Below, piece by piece: positions 7,624-15,345 of a stretch of 64,000 nt of DNA (positions within the stretch are counted from its first letter, which is position 1; each line of letters begins with the position of its first letter). This DNA is from Roseomonas populi (GTDB lineage: Bacteria > Pseudomonadota > Alphaproteobacteria > Acetobacterales > Acetobacteraceae): the NCBI RefSeq assembly GCF_024594815.1, contig NZ_JANJOU010000003.1:369385-433384 (forward strand). The letters run 5' to 3'. A model generated the notes under the pieces. It made no database searches. It was not told the DNA's origin and saw only the letters and a list, made by a program, of their open reading frames with translations. The position numbers and the translations under genes are program-made.

Positions 7624-8006
7624 TGCAGCGCACGCCGTGGCCCCGCGGGGCCCTGATCATCGCCGGCCTCTCCGTCAGCTTCTGGCTCATCGCGGGCGGC
7701 ATCTACGCCGCCGCGCGCGGCGACACGCTGCCGGCCACCTCCGCCTCCGAGACCCTGGAGACCATTGCCATGGCAGCTCAGCGCCCGGGCCGCGACCCCG
7801 CCGCCATGCTCGCCAGCATCGCCGAGACGCTCGGCACCACCGCCCCGCTCTCCGACCAGGGCCGCCTGCAGCTCGGCGCCGCGCTGGCCGACTTCGCGAA
7901 GATCCGCGGCGGCCTCCTGCCCTTCGCCGATCAGCAGCACGCCTCGGCGCTCTTCATCAACCGCCTCGCCGCGCATGGCCTGGTGCTGCGGGAGGCGGGC
8001 CGGTGA
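7623..8006 (+). CDS. Small membrane-anchored phage protein
   Basis: 127 residues. One N-terminal membrane segment (ALIIAGLSVSFWLIAGGIYA, about 10-30) is followed by a soluble helical domain. It could be a single-span inner-membrane protein or carry an uncleaved signal anchor. Coupled to both neighbours (one-base overlap before, GTGA four-base overlap after). Function unknown. Confidence 0.6.
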   Translation: MQRTPWPRGALIIAGLSVSFWLIAGGIYAAARGDTLPATSASETLETIAMAAQRPGRDPAAMLASIAETLGTTAPLSDQGRLQLGAALADFAKIRGGLLPFADQQHASALFINRLAAHGLVLREAGR

Positions 8007-8503
8007 GCGGCGGCCGGCTCCGGAAGGCCTGGAGGCTGACCACGGTAGACGACAAGCCTTGGTCGCAGGGGCAGATCATCTACGCCCCCACCCGCTCGAA
8101 GGCGCGGGCGCAGCAACTCTCGGGCGCGCTGGAATGCGGCTGGGACGCTCGCAGTTTCTTCCGGCACATCCGCGTGCGCCGCGCGCCTGAGTGCGACGTG
8201 CGCCTGCCGTCGCGGCATCCGGTGGCGGATACGCTCACCCCGGACCAGCTCGACACGGTGCTGCACGCCTACGGCGGCACGGGCCGAAAGGCGGGCTACC
8301 GGGACCACTTCTGCACCCACCCCGGCGACCTGGACCTGCTGCGCCTCGCATGGGTGGAGGGGCTGTTCAAGGGGCCGTTCTCCAGCAGCGCGTTCGGCGA
8401 ACGCTACGCCGACGGCACGCCCGAGCAGGCCTTCTTCTACCTCACCGACCGCGGGAAGGCGGTCGCCCTCTCCTGCCAACCGGAGTATCCGACACATGCC
8501 TGA
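8003..8503 (+). CDS. Hypothetical phage protein upstream of clamp
   Basis: 166 residues from a GTG that overlaps the preceding stop by four bases. The N-terminal part (GGRLRKAWRLTTVDDKPWSQ) looks beta-rich; the C-terminal half contains several Tyr/His residues (GYRDHFCTHPGDLDLLRLAW). The product overlaps the sliding-clamp gene by eight bases. No family is recognised; it is probably a phage replication or nucleotide-metabolism accessory on position alone. Confidence 0.6.
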   Translation: MSGGRLRKAWRLTTVDDKPWSQGQIIYAPTRSKARAQQLSGALECGWDARSFFRHIRVRRAPECDVRLPSRHPVADTLTPDQLDTVLHAYGGTGRKAGYRDHFCTHPGDLDLLRLAWVEGLFKGPFSSSAFGERYADGTPEQAFFYLTDRGKAVALSCQPEYPTHA

Positions 8504-9707
8504 TGGGACGATCCATGCCGAGGGCATGGCCGCTGAGGAGACGCGCGTCTCCACCGCGGCGCAGTCCGGTGCCGTGGTGCTGGCCGGTCACCTTCTCGCC
8601 GCGGCGAAGGTGGCGCGCGCCGCCACCATGAGGAAGGGCACGATCCCCGTGCTGACCCACCTCCGGGTGGAGGCGGACGGCGGCTCGGTCCGGATCCAGG
8701 GCACCGACATGGAGCGGCACGCCGCCACCGCGGCGCCGGCCCAGGGCAGCCTGCCGCCCACGACCGTCTCGGCCTCCGTGCTGGTGGACCTCCTCTCGCG
8801 GCTGCCCGCCGAGGCCGAGGTGCAACTGGAGCAGCGCGGGGCGGACAAGGAGTTGGGGCGGCTGGTGCTGCGGGCACCGAGGCTGACTGTCCGGGCGCTT
8901 GCCTACCCGCCTGAAGACTTCCCCGCGGCGCAGGACTGGAAGGTGAGGTCCACCTTCTCGATACCAGTGCCGTCGCTGCGCCGGCTCTTCACGCTGCCCG
9001 CGCACGCCATCAGCACCGAGGAGACGCGCTTCTACCTCAACGGGCTCTACCTCCACATCGCCACCGCGCCCGAGGTGAGGCTCTGCACCGTTGCGACGGA
9101 CGGACACCGCCTCGCGCTGGCGGAGGAGCCGTTGCCGTCCGGGGCCGAGGAGATGCCCAGCATCATCGTGCCGCGCCACACGGTGGCGATGATCCGCGGC
9201 CTTCTGACCCAGCGCGCCACCGGGCATGTGCGGGTCGAGGTCTCCGATCAGGCGATCCGGTTCAGCACCCCGGCCTGGACCGTCACGTCGAAGGCCATCG
9301 ATGGCACCTTCCCGGACTGGCAGCGGGTGGTTCCGCACATCGACCAGGCCCGCCACCGCCTGAAGGTGCCGGACCCGCGCGGCTTCATCCGCCTGCTCGA
9401 GGCGGCCGGCTGCATCGCTACCGAGCGCTCCCGCCCCGTGCGGTTCGAGCGCCGCCGGAAGGACGCCACGGTCTGGGTCACGATGCGGAGCCCGGACGAG
9501 GGCGAGGCCGAGCTGCAGATCCCCCACGATGTGGCGTCCTGGGACGGCGACGGCGTGGAGACCGAGGTCGGCTTCCAGCTCCGCTACCTGCGCGACCTGG
9601 CCCAGGCCGTGCCGGGCGGGCTGACCTTCCACATCCAGGACGGCTCCGCGCCGATGCGCGCCGAGTTCCCGGCCGGCCTGGGCGTCCTCATGCCGATGAG
9701 GGTCTGA
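8496..9707 (+). CDS. dnaN: Phage-encoded DNA polymerase III beta clamp
   Basis: 403-residue sliding-clamp paralogue; bacterial beta clamps have about 370 residues, and this one has an N-terminal extension of about 25. Family landmarks run in order: LTHLRVEADG and TDMERHA in domain 1, LAYPPEDFP at the domain 1/2 link, NGLYLHI and VATDGHRLALAEE in domain 2, IDGTFPDWQRVVP in domain 3 and the C-terminal VLMPMRV. The last two are diagnostic of DnaN. It would tether a DNA polymerase to phage DNA, and it may replace or compete with the host clamp. The next gene starts with a clamp-binding-like peptide. Confidence 0.9.
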   Translation: MPDGTIHAEGMAAEETRVSTAAQSGAVVLAGHLLAAAKVARAATMRKGTIPVLTHLRVEADGGSVRIQGTDMERHAATAAPAQGSLPPTTVSASVLVDLLSRLPAEAEVQLEQRGADKELGRLVLRAPRLTVRALAYPPEDFPAAQDWKVRSTFSIPVPSLRRLFTLPAHAISTEETRFYLNGLYLHIATAPEVRLCTVATDGHRLALAEEPLPSGAEEMPSIIVPRHTVAMIRGLLTQRATGHVRVEVSDQAIRFSTPAWTVTSKAIDGTFPDWQRVVPHIDQARHRLKVPDPRGFIRLLEAAGCIATERSRPVRFERRRKDATVWVTMRSPDEGEAELQIPHDVASWDGDGVETEVGFQLRYLRDLAQAVPGGLTFHIQDGSAPMRAEFPAGLGVLMPMRV

Positions 9708-9712
9708 ACGCC

Positions 9713-10039
9713 ATGGATCAGCTGCCGCTGGACCTGCTCACCGGGTCCGAGGACATGGTGACCGCCTCCCGCCCATGGCCGGAGGAGTGCACGCCCGCGC
9801 TGCGGCGGGTGCTGGAGAAGGCGCGGTCGTGCGGCTGTGTGCGCCGCGCCGGGATCTACGCGGACCGGCCGCAGGAGGACGCCGCCAAGGAGCCGGGCTT
9901 CGACTGGCAGACGCCGATCGACCGCTGCGTGGCGCTCGGTTGGCTCAACGCCGGCGAGGCCTTCAACACCTACGTGCTGACGGCGCAGGGCAGCGCGCAG
10001 CTGGCCAAGGCCGCCGATGACGTTGGAGGCGCCCCATGA
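9713..10039 (+). CDS. Hypothetical phage protein with clamp-binding-like peptide
   Basis: 108 residues. Residues 3-8 are QLPLDL, which fits the hexameric beta-clamp binding motif Q-L-x-L-x-L seen at the N-terminus of Hda (QLSLPL). The rest looks like a small winged-helix fold (CTPALRRVLEKARSCGCVRR, later NTYVLTAQGSAQLA). The gene starts five bases after dnaN. A protein that docks on the phage clamp is a reasonable inference; its activity is unknown. Confidence 0.65.
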   Translation: MDQLPLDLLTGSEDMVTASRPWPEECTPALRRVLEKARSCGCVRRAGIYADRPQEDAAKEPGFDWQTPIDRCVALGWLNAGEAFNTYVLTAQGSAQLAKAADDVGGAP

Positions 10040-10164
10040 GGCTGGCCGAAGCCCTGGCCTGGATGGGCGCCCTGGCCCTCATCATCGCCGCCCCGCTGAT
10101 CTTCGGGGCGACCTTCATCCAGCTGCAGGAAGGCGCCCGCGCGCTGCTGCGAGGTGCGCTGTGA
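10036..10164 (+). CDS. 42-residue single-span membrane peptide
   Basis: ATG overlaps the preceding stop by four bases and the GTG of the methyltransferase overlaps this stop by four bases, so the small frame is framed by coupled starts. The peptide is one hydrophobic helix (MGALALIIAAPLIFGATFI) plus a short charged tail. Function unknown. Confidence 0.55.
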   Translation: MRLAEALAWMGALALIIAAPLIFGATFIQLQEGARALLRGAL

Positions 10165-11615
10165 GGTTCGGATCCGTCTGTTCCGGCATCGAGGCCGCCT
10201 CCGTCGCCTGGGAGCCGCTCGGCTACCGCGCCTCCTTCCTGTCGGAAATCGCGACCTTCCCCCGCGCCGTCCTGGCGCACCACTACCCGCGCGTGCCGCT
10301 GCGGGGCGACTTCACGGAGATCCAGGCCGGTGAGCATGCTCCAATCGACCTTCTTGTTGGAGGAACCCCTTGTCAGTCGTTCTCCGTCGCCGGGCTGCGG
10401 GGAGGCTTGGCCGACGAGCGCGGAAACCTGGCCCTCGAATATCTGCGACTGGCTGATCGACTGCGCCCCCGCTGGGTGGCGTGGGAGAACGTCCCCGGCG
10501 TCCTGTCCAGCGTCAGCCACGCCGCGCCCGATCCGTGTGCGCCGCCGCCACCGCTGGATCTGGGACGCGACGGTGCAGAGCTGGAGACTGAAGACGAGTA
10601 CGGCGCAGAAGAGCTCCACGCCTTCCACTGCTTCCTCGCCGGACTTTCAGAGCTCGGGTATGGGTTCGCATACCGGGTTCTTGACGCTCAGCACTTCGGC
10701 TTGGCCCAGCGACGGGCGCGCGTGTTCGTTGTCGGATATCTTGGAGACTGGCGACGTGCCGCCTCGGTTCTACTTGAGCCCGCGAGCCTGCGCGGGGATC
10801 CTGCGCCGCGCCGTGAAGCGGGGGAAAGAACTTCCCCGACCCTTAGCGCTCGCACTTCAGCAGGTGGCGGCCTCGGCACCGACCACGACATCAACGGAGG
10901 GCTGATCGGACCGGATATCGCGGCGACCCTGCGCGTGCCGTCTCATGGCGCGACGTGGCGCGGTGATGGCTGCGACAACCTCGTGGCAGCTGACACGGCC
11001 CGCTGTCTCACGGCGAAGCGCGGCTACCGCAGCGACGGCGAGAGCGAAACCTTCGTTGCCACCACCTTGAGGGCTTGGGCTGGTAGTCGTGGGGTGGAAA
11101 GTGACTACACCGACACACTGATCCCATTCGACACGACGCAGATCACCAGCCCCTTGAACCGCAGCAATCCCAAAGGCGGAGATCCGTGCCATCCACTGGC
11201 CGCGGGCATGCACCCGCCCGCCGTCGCCTTCGATATCCACGGCGTACCGGCGGCACGGGGCGCGAGCACGACGGAAGTGCACACCGCATTGCGGGCCCGC
11301 CCGCCGGGCACCAGTGAGGCCAGCACCACCACCGTCCTTAACACTGGCGCTGCGATCCGCCGCCTCACCCCACGCGAGTGCGAGCGCCTTCAGGGCTTCC
11401 CCGACGACTACACCCGGATCCCCGTCCAGCGCCTCCCATCCGAGCCGCGCGGCAAGCACTTCCGCGACTACCCCGACCACTACGAGCGGAATGCCGACGG
11501 CAGCTGGACCCGCTTCGCCGCCGACGGGCCTCGGTATCAGGCGCTCGGCAACTCCATGGCCGTCCCCGTCATGCGGTGGATCGGCGCCCGCATCCAGCAG
11601 GAGGACAACCGCTGA
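10161..11615 (+). CDS. DNA cytosine-C5 methyltransferase
   Basis: 484 residues from a GTG overlapping the previous stop. Canonical motifs in order: motif I FGSVCSGIEA (3-12); motif IV GTPCQSFSVAG with the catalytic Cys71; motif VI ENVPG (109-113); motif VIII FGLAQRRARVFVVG; a long variable target-recognition region; motif IX IRRLTPRECERLQGFP; motif X ALGNSMAVPV. Makes 5-methylcytosine in a specific sequence, probably to protect phage DNA from host restriction or to tune gene expression. A +1 frame within the target-recognition region also looks conserved (see findings). No cognate restriction enzyme is nearby. Confidence 0.92.
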   Translation: MRFGSVCSGIEAASVAWEPLGYRASFLSEIATFPRAVLAHHYPRVPLRGDFTEIQAGEHAPIDLLVGGTPCQSFSVAGLRGGLADERGNLALEYLRLADRLRPRWVAWENVPGVLSSVSHAAPDPCAPPPPLDLGRDGAELETEDEYGAEELHAFHCFLAGLSELGYGFAYRVLDAQHFGLAQRRARVFVVGYLGDWRRAASVLLEPASLRGDPAPRREAGERTSPTLSARTSAGGGLGTDHDINGGLIGPDIAATLRVPSHGATWRGDGCDNLVAADTARCLTAKRGYRSDGESETFVATTLRAWAGSRGVESDYTDTLIPFDTTQITSPLNRSNPKGGDPCHPLAAGMHPPAVAFDIHGVPAARGASTTEVHTALRARPPGTSEASTTTVLNTGAAIRRLTPRECERLQGFPDDYTRIPVQRLPSEPRGKHFRDYPDHYERNADGSWTRFAADGPRYQALGNSMAVPVMRWIGARIQQEDNR

Positions 11616-11848
11616 TGAGCGACACCCTGCCCAGCACCCGCAGCAAGGCCGAGATCCGCGCCGACGAGATCGTGGCCGAGTACGAGGCCTGCACCTCCTT
11701 CGAGGACGTGCGGCGGACCATGCGCCGCGCCCAGGAATCGATGGATGCCCTGGCGCAGCTGCCGGACACCCGACACTGGAAGCGCGCCGGCGCTGCCCGG
11801 GCCGAAGCCTGGCAGCGGTACGCCCCGACGCCGGAGGTGACGCCATGA
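11615..11848 (+). CDS. Small hypothetical phage protein
   Basis: 77 residues, highly charged helical (SKAEIRADEIVAEYEACTSF then EDVRRTMRRAQESMDALAQL). Overlaps the methyltransferase stop by one base and the next gene by four. No family recognised. Confidence 0.6.
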   Translation: MSDTLPSTRSKAEIRADEIVAEYEACTSFEDVRRTMRRAQESMDALAQLPDTRHWKRAGAARAEAWQRYAPTPEVTP

Positions 11849-12387
11849 GGGGGAATGCCCGCCCGCCGGTGCCGCGGCCGCCAGCGCCGGTCCGCCACCC
11901 GGACGTGCCCCAGGTTGTCCGCTGGGACGGCCTGGTCCCGGCCGAGCACCGCGGCGCCTTCGCCCACAAGATCACCTCCCAGTTCGGCAGGCCGATGGCC
12001 GCGCGCTGGTGCCCCGACATGATCGCGGCCGCGGGCGGCTACTGGTGGGTGGAGGGGCAGCAGGGCGGCCTCTCGCCCAGCCAGGTCTCCGCCAACGGCT
12101 GGGCCTATGGCGGGCCGCTGCTCGATCAGGCCCACCGGGACCTGGACGCACGGGTGGAGCGGGCCGCGCATCGGCTATTCAGCGCGGTGCAGGCGTTCCG
12201 TGGGCTGCCGATGCTGAAGGGGCTGATCCGCCTGCGCCGCGCGCCGGAGTTCGCCGCGCTGGCCGATACCTGGGCGGACCTGAAGCTCGCGAAGGATGCC
12301 CGCGCCATCGCCGGGCACTCGCCCGTCACCGAGATCGAGACCAGCGCTGCCGGCGCCGGCGAAGAGGGAGCCGCGCCATGTGCATGA
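11845..12387 (+). CDS. Hypothetical phage protein
   Basis: 180 residues with a Pro-rich lead, then a compact region with Trp and Cys (MAARWCPDMIAAAGGYWWVE), and a helical C-terminal half. The ATG overlaps the previous stop by four bases and its end overlaps the next gene by ten. No known domain seen. Confidence 0.6.
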   Translation: MRGNARPPVPRPPAPVRHPDVPQVVRWDGLVPAEHRGAFAHKITSQFGRPMAARWCPDMIAAAGGYWWVEGQQGGLSPSQVSANGWAYGGPLLDQAHRDLDARVERAAHRLFSAVQAFRGLPMLKGLIRLRRAPEFAALADTWADLKLAKDARAIAGHSPVTEIETSAAGAGEEGAAPCA

Positions 12388-12797
12388 TCGACATTGGCGA
12401 GCGCGCCGACGCCAGCATTAGTCATGCCCGCAAGGCCCGCAAGGCGCATCGCTGCTGCGAATGCTTCCGGAGGATTGCCGCCGGGGAACACTACCACGTC
12501 GAGAAAATACTTTTCGACGGACGGTGGGACACCTTCCGCACCTGCTCCCAGTGCCGCGTAGCCCAGCTATGGCTAGCTGAGAACTGCGGCGGCTACGTCT
12601 TTGAGTGCGCCCGCGAGGAGATGCTGGAGCACGCGCGCGAGTACAGACCCCTCGCGTTCGGGCTGTACCGCGTGGCCGTGGGCATGCGACGCGGGTGGCG
12701 CCGCTTCGGGCGCGACGAGATCATGTCGCCTCCCAAGATGCCCGGCAGCATCGCGAGTGTAGTCGAACCCCGCGCCGCGCTAGGCCGCCACGCATGA
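12378..12797 (+). CDS. Hypothetical phage protein with possible zinc site
   Basis: 139 residues. CCECFRRI and CSQCRVAQ, about 35 residues apart, form a likely four-Cys zinc ribbon in the N-terminal half, with HYHVEKILFDGRWDTF between them. The rest is helical and basic. It is embedded in the coupled rightward operon. A nucleic-acid-binding role is plausible but unproven. Confidence 0.65.
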   Translation: MCMIDIGERADASISHARKARKAHRCCECFRRIAAGEHYHVEKILFDGRWDTFRTCSQCRVAQLWLAENCGGYVFECAREEMLEHAREYRPLAFGLYRVAVGMRRGWRRFGRDEIMSPPKMPGSIASVVEPRAALGRHA

Positions 12798-13222
12798 GCG
12801 CCGCCGAGAGCGATGAACTGCTGCGCCTCGCTGAGCGGGTTGAGGCGCTGACGGGAGCGGACGCGCGCTTGGAGGCGGAGATCGACTGTGCCGTCCGGCA
12901 CCCTCATCTGCGGCCCGCAGAGCCGACCGACTTCGATGGCCAGTACGGCTACAGCCCCGGCAATATTAAGACCGAGCATGGCTTCCTCATGTCGAGCAAC
13001 TACACCTCCAGCCTGGACGCCGCGCGATCGCTGCTGCTGCCCGATCACTGGATGAGGGCGGAAGGCGTCGGCGCCGCTTGGTATGTCCTCGTGCATCCGA
13101 CTTGGGATCACGGCCTCGAGTGGGCGCCGACCTATGCTGCCGAAGCGCAGACGTTGGAACTCGCCCTAACCGCCGCCGCCCTCCGCGCCCGAGCAGGCCA
13201 GCGCCGAGAGGGGAGCGGGTGA
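12794..13222 (+). CDS. Phage ABA-sandwich-like protein
   Basis: 142 residues. The helical opening (SDELLRLAERVEALTGADAR), a Tyr-rich middle, the SLDAARSLLLP segment, and the closing ALTAAALRARAGQ match the layout of the small phage ABA-sandwich domain proteins common in Proteobacterial prophages, whose role is unknown. Coupled to both neighbours. The family call is from recall of the pattern, not from a search. Confidence 0.6.
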   Translation: MSAAESDELLRLAERVEALTGADARLEAEIDCAVRHPHLRPAEPTDFDGQYGYSPGNIKTEHGFLMSSNYTSSLDAARSLLLPDHWMRAEGVGAAWYVLVHPTWDHGLEWAPTYAAEAQTLELALTAAALRARAGQRREGSG

Positions 13223-13692
13223 TGGCCGTAGCACTGCATGAGGCTGAGCTCTACGCCCGCCTGGACGCCGCCATCGCGGCCGCCGGGGGCAGCCAGGATG
13301 CCTGGGCCCGCGCCGCCGGCCTGCCCGCTTCCTACGTGTCGGAGGTGCGCGGCGGGAAGCGCCCCTTCAGCGCCCGTCTGCTGGCGGCCCTGCGCGTCCG
13401 TCGCGTCGTCTCCTTCGAGGACATGGGCGAGGCTGGGGACGCCAGCGCCCCAGGCGCCCTGGTGGCGGCGCTGACCGCGAAAGACCGGCAGACGCTGCTG
13501 TGGCTCCGGCAGGACGGCACGCCGCGGAAGAGGACCGAGGCGGATCCGAGCGGGTGGCGGCCGCTGCGGGAGGACCTGAAGCGGCTGCAGGCCATGCGCC
13601 TGGCCGTGGACGGGCTGGACGGGTGGACCGCCACCGACGCGGGGCAGGAGACGCGCGCGGCGCTGGTGGAGAAGGAGGGTGACGCCCCATGA
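13222..13692 (+). CDS. HTH domain phage protein
   Basis: 156 residues. Residues about 15-50 form a Cro-like HTH (GSQDAWARAAGLPASYVSEV, then GKRPFSARLLAALRV). The C-terminal half (PSGWRPLREDLKRLQAMRLA and GWTATDAGQETRAAL) resembles a small winged-helix. The product could be a second phage regulator. One-base overlap with the preceding gene and four-base overlap with alpA. Confidence 0.65.
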   Translation: MAVALHEAELYARLDAAIAAAGGSQDAWARAAGLPASYVSEVRGGKRPFSARLLAALRVRRVVSFEDMGEAGDASAPGALVAALTAKDRQTLLWLRQDGTPRKRTEADPSGWRPLREDLKRLQAMRLAVDGLDGWTATDAGQETRAALVEKEGDAP

Positions 13693-14024
13693 GCATGATG
13701 GGTGACCCGAGCCGCTTCGCGCCGGCGCCGCCGATGGTGACGCTCGATCGGCTGCTGAAGCTGGAGCAGGTGATCGAGATGACCGGCTTGTCGTGCTCCA
13801 CCATCTACAAGTGGCAGTCCGAGGGGCGCTTCCCCCGCGCCGTGTTGCTCGGCTCACGTGCCGCGCGCTGGGTACAGTCTGAGATCAGCGCGTGGGTGCA
13901 CGAGCAGCGGACGGAGGGGAAGCGCGCGTCGATCCGGCCCAAGCCGGACGCGCCCGATCTGTCGACGCCACCGGGTATGCCGCAAGCTCAGCGACGTGGA
14001 CGCGGCCGCCCACGGAAGGCATGA
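13689..14024 (+). CDS. AlpA-family regulator/excisionase
   Basis: 111 residues. The core (LLKLEQVIEMTGLSCSTIYK, then WQSEGRFPRAVLLGSRAARW and SEISAWV) is a textbook AlpA/MerR-type winged helix; the tail is basic (RRGRGRPRKA). AlpA proteins activate or act as the excision factor for a prophage integrase, so an integrase gene is expected next to it; none is present between here and the tail-fibre genes. Last gene of the rightward operon, followed by a hairpin. Confidence 0.85.
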   Translation: MSMMGDPSRFAPAPPMVTLDRLLKLEQVIEMTGLSCSTIYKWQSEGRFPRAVLLGSRAARWVQSEISAWVHEQRTEGKRASIRPKPDAPDLSTPPGMPQAQRRGRGRPRKA

Positions 14025-14038
14025 TCCGCACCGGCACA

Positions 14039-14073
14039 GCGCCGACGCTCCAACTTCCTGCCAGCGTCGGCGC
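14039..14073 (+). terminator. Hairpin after alpA
   Basis: GCGCCGACGCT (14039-14049) and AGCGTCGGCGC (14063-14073) are exact inverted repeats of 11 bases with a 13-base loop, 15 bases after the alpA stop. There is no clear T-run, so the terminator assignment is probable, not certain. Confidence 0.55.
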
Positions 14074-14074
14074 G

Positions 14075-14094
14075 ACCGGGTATAATACCGGGTA
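14075..14094. repeat. ACCGGGTA direct repeat pair
   Basis: ACCGGGTA occurs at 14075-14082 and 14087-14094, separated by TAAT. The centre also reads TATAAT, so it may be a promoter element. Tandem short repeats beside AlpA are reminiscent of excisionase or integrase arm sites, but this is inference. Confidence 0.4.
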
Positions 14095-14184
14095 CGAGCG
14101 CGGATTAGGGCCGAACGCCCCGCAGAGATAACAGGCACTTAGACCCGGCGGATATTCGGATGGTCCAGCAAGGGCCGGCCGCTG

Positions 14185-15345
14185 GTGGTCAACTCGCAGT
14201 CGGCGGACAACAACGTCGTCGCCGGCGTGATGCTGCCCACGGGGAACGGCAACGCGGTCGAGGTCATCGACGGCGGCCTGGTCCTGATGGGCTGCGACAT
14301 CTACGGCGGGATCTACCTCTACGACAACGCGGACAACCTGCAGATCCTGGGCTGCGACATGCGGGTCGCCGCCGTGACGGGCCAGAGCGTTGCGGCGATC
14401 CAGAAGGCGCAGATCTCCGGCAGCCGCATGAGCAACGCGGTGGGCGTGGCGCGGACCATCGGCGGGCAGGCGGAGCTGGCGGCCATCTCCTCCTCCGGCC
14501 TCATCGAGACCCGTCTCTCGGCCCGCGCCGACGGCGTGGTGGCGGTGCACCGGCGCAACGCCTCCTCCGGCGCCATGCTGCGCCTGCACGGCAACGCGGA
14601 CACGGCGGCCGGGGCCATCAGCGTGGCGGGGACGGATATCTATGTCGCGGGCGATCCGGCGCTGAACCCGAACCCGAACTACATCTTCGGCAATTCCGGC
14701 ATGACGCAGCCGCTGACGCTGCGGCTGCGCCGCCTCTCGGCCAGCCCGGCCGCGAACGACCGCATCTTCGCGCTGGAGGGCACGGGCCTCAACAGTGCCG
14801 CGGCGGAGGTGACCTATGGGCGCGTGGCGACGGTGGCCGAGGGCGTGACGGCGGGGGCGGAGGCCGGCGCGCTGGTGTTCGAGACGCGCGCCGGCGGCGC
14901 GATCGCGGAGCGGATGCGGATCGCCTCCTCCGGCGCGGTGACGCTGGCCGGGCCGCTGACCCTGGCCGCCGACCCGTCGCTGCCCCTGCAGGCCGCGACG
15001 AAAGGCTACGTGGATGCCAGCTACGTCTCCCGTGCCATGCCGAGCGTCGTCACGGCCGCCGCCACCGCGCTGGGCTTCGGCGCGCACAATGCGCGCATGG
15101 TGATCGCCAATCCCGGCACCACCCTCTCCCTGGACTGGTCCGCCACGGGCAACGGCTTCGCCTGCATGGTGGTGAACCGGACGGGCGCGAACCTCGCGAT
15201 CGCACTTACCGGCTTCTCCGCGGGCATTGTGAACCCGGACGGCTACACGAAGGTCCGGGCCGGGGCCGTGGCGAGCCTGCTGGTCTACACGCCGGATGGC
15301 GGGACGACGCGGCTCTGCCAGCTGACCGGAGGGGGGGCCGCCTGA
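14185..15345 (+). CDS. Tail fibre/spike protein, N-terminally truncated
   Basis: 386 residues from a GTG; the frame is open back to a stop at 14140-14142, without ATG or ribosome site. The first 150 residues look like the middle of a beta-helix (GLVLMGCDIYGGIYLYDNAD), a typical internal stretch of tail-spike proteins. The central TKGYVDASYV motif marks tail-fibre/long-tail domains, and the C-terminal 100 residues are a beta-rich cap. The missing N-terminus should carry the virion-attachment domain. It is therefore probably a 3' remnant of a longer gene cut at about 14.1 kb next to the prophage end. A one-base overlap links it to the next gene. Confidence 0.7.
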   Translation: MVNSQSADNNVVAGVMLPTGNGNAVEVIDGGLVLMGCDIYGGIYLYDNADNLQILGCDMRVAAVTGQSVAAIQKAQISGSRMSNAVGVARTIGGQAELAAISSSGLIETRLSARADGVVAVHRRNASSGAMLRLHGNADTAAGAISVAGTDIYVAGDPALNPNPNYIFGNSGMTQPLTLRLRRLSASPAANDRIFALEGTGLNSAAAEVTYGRVATVAEGVTAGAEAGALVFETRAGGAIAERMRIASSGAVTLAGPLTLAADPSLPLQAATKGYVDASYVSRAMPSVVTAAATALGFGAHNARMVIANPGTTLSLDWSATGNGFACMVVNRTGANLAIALTGFSAGIVNPDGYTKVRAGAVASLLVYTPDGGTTRLCQLTGGGAA

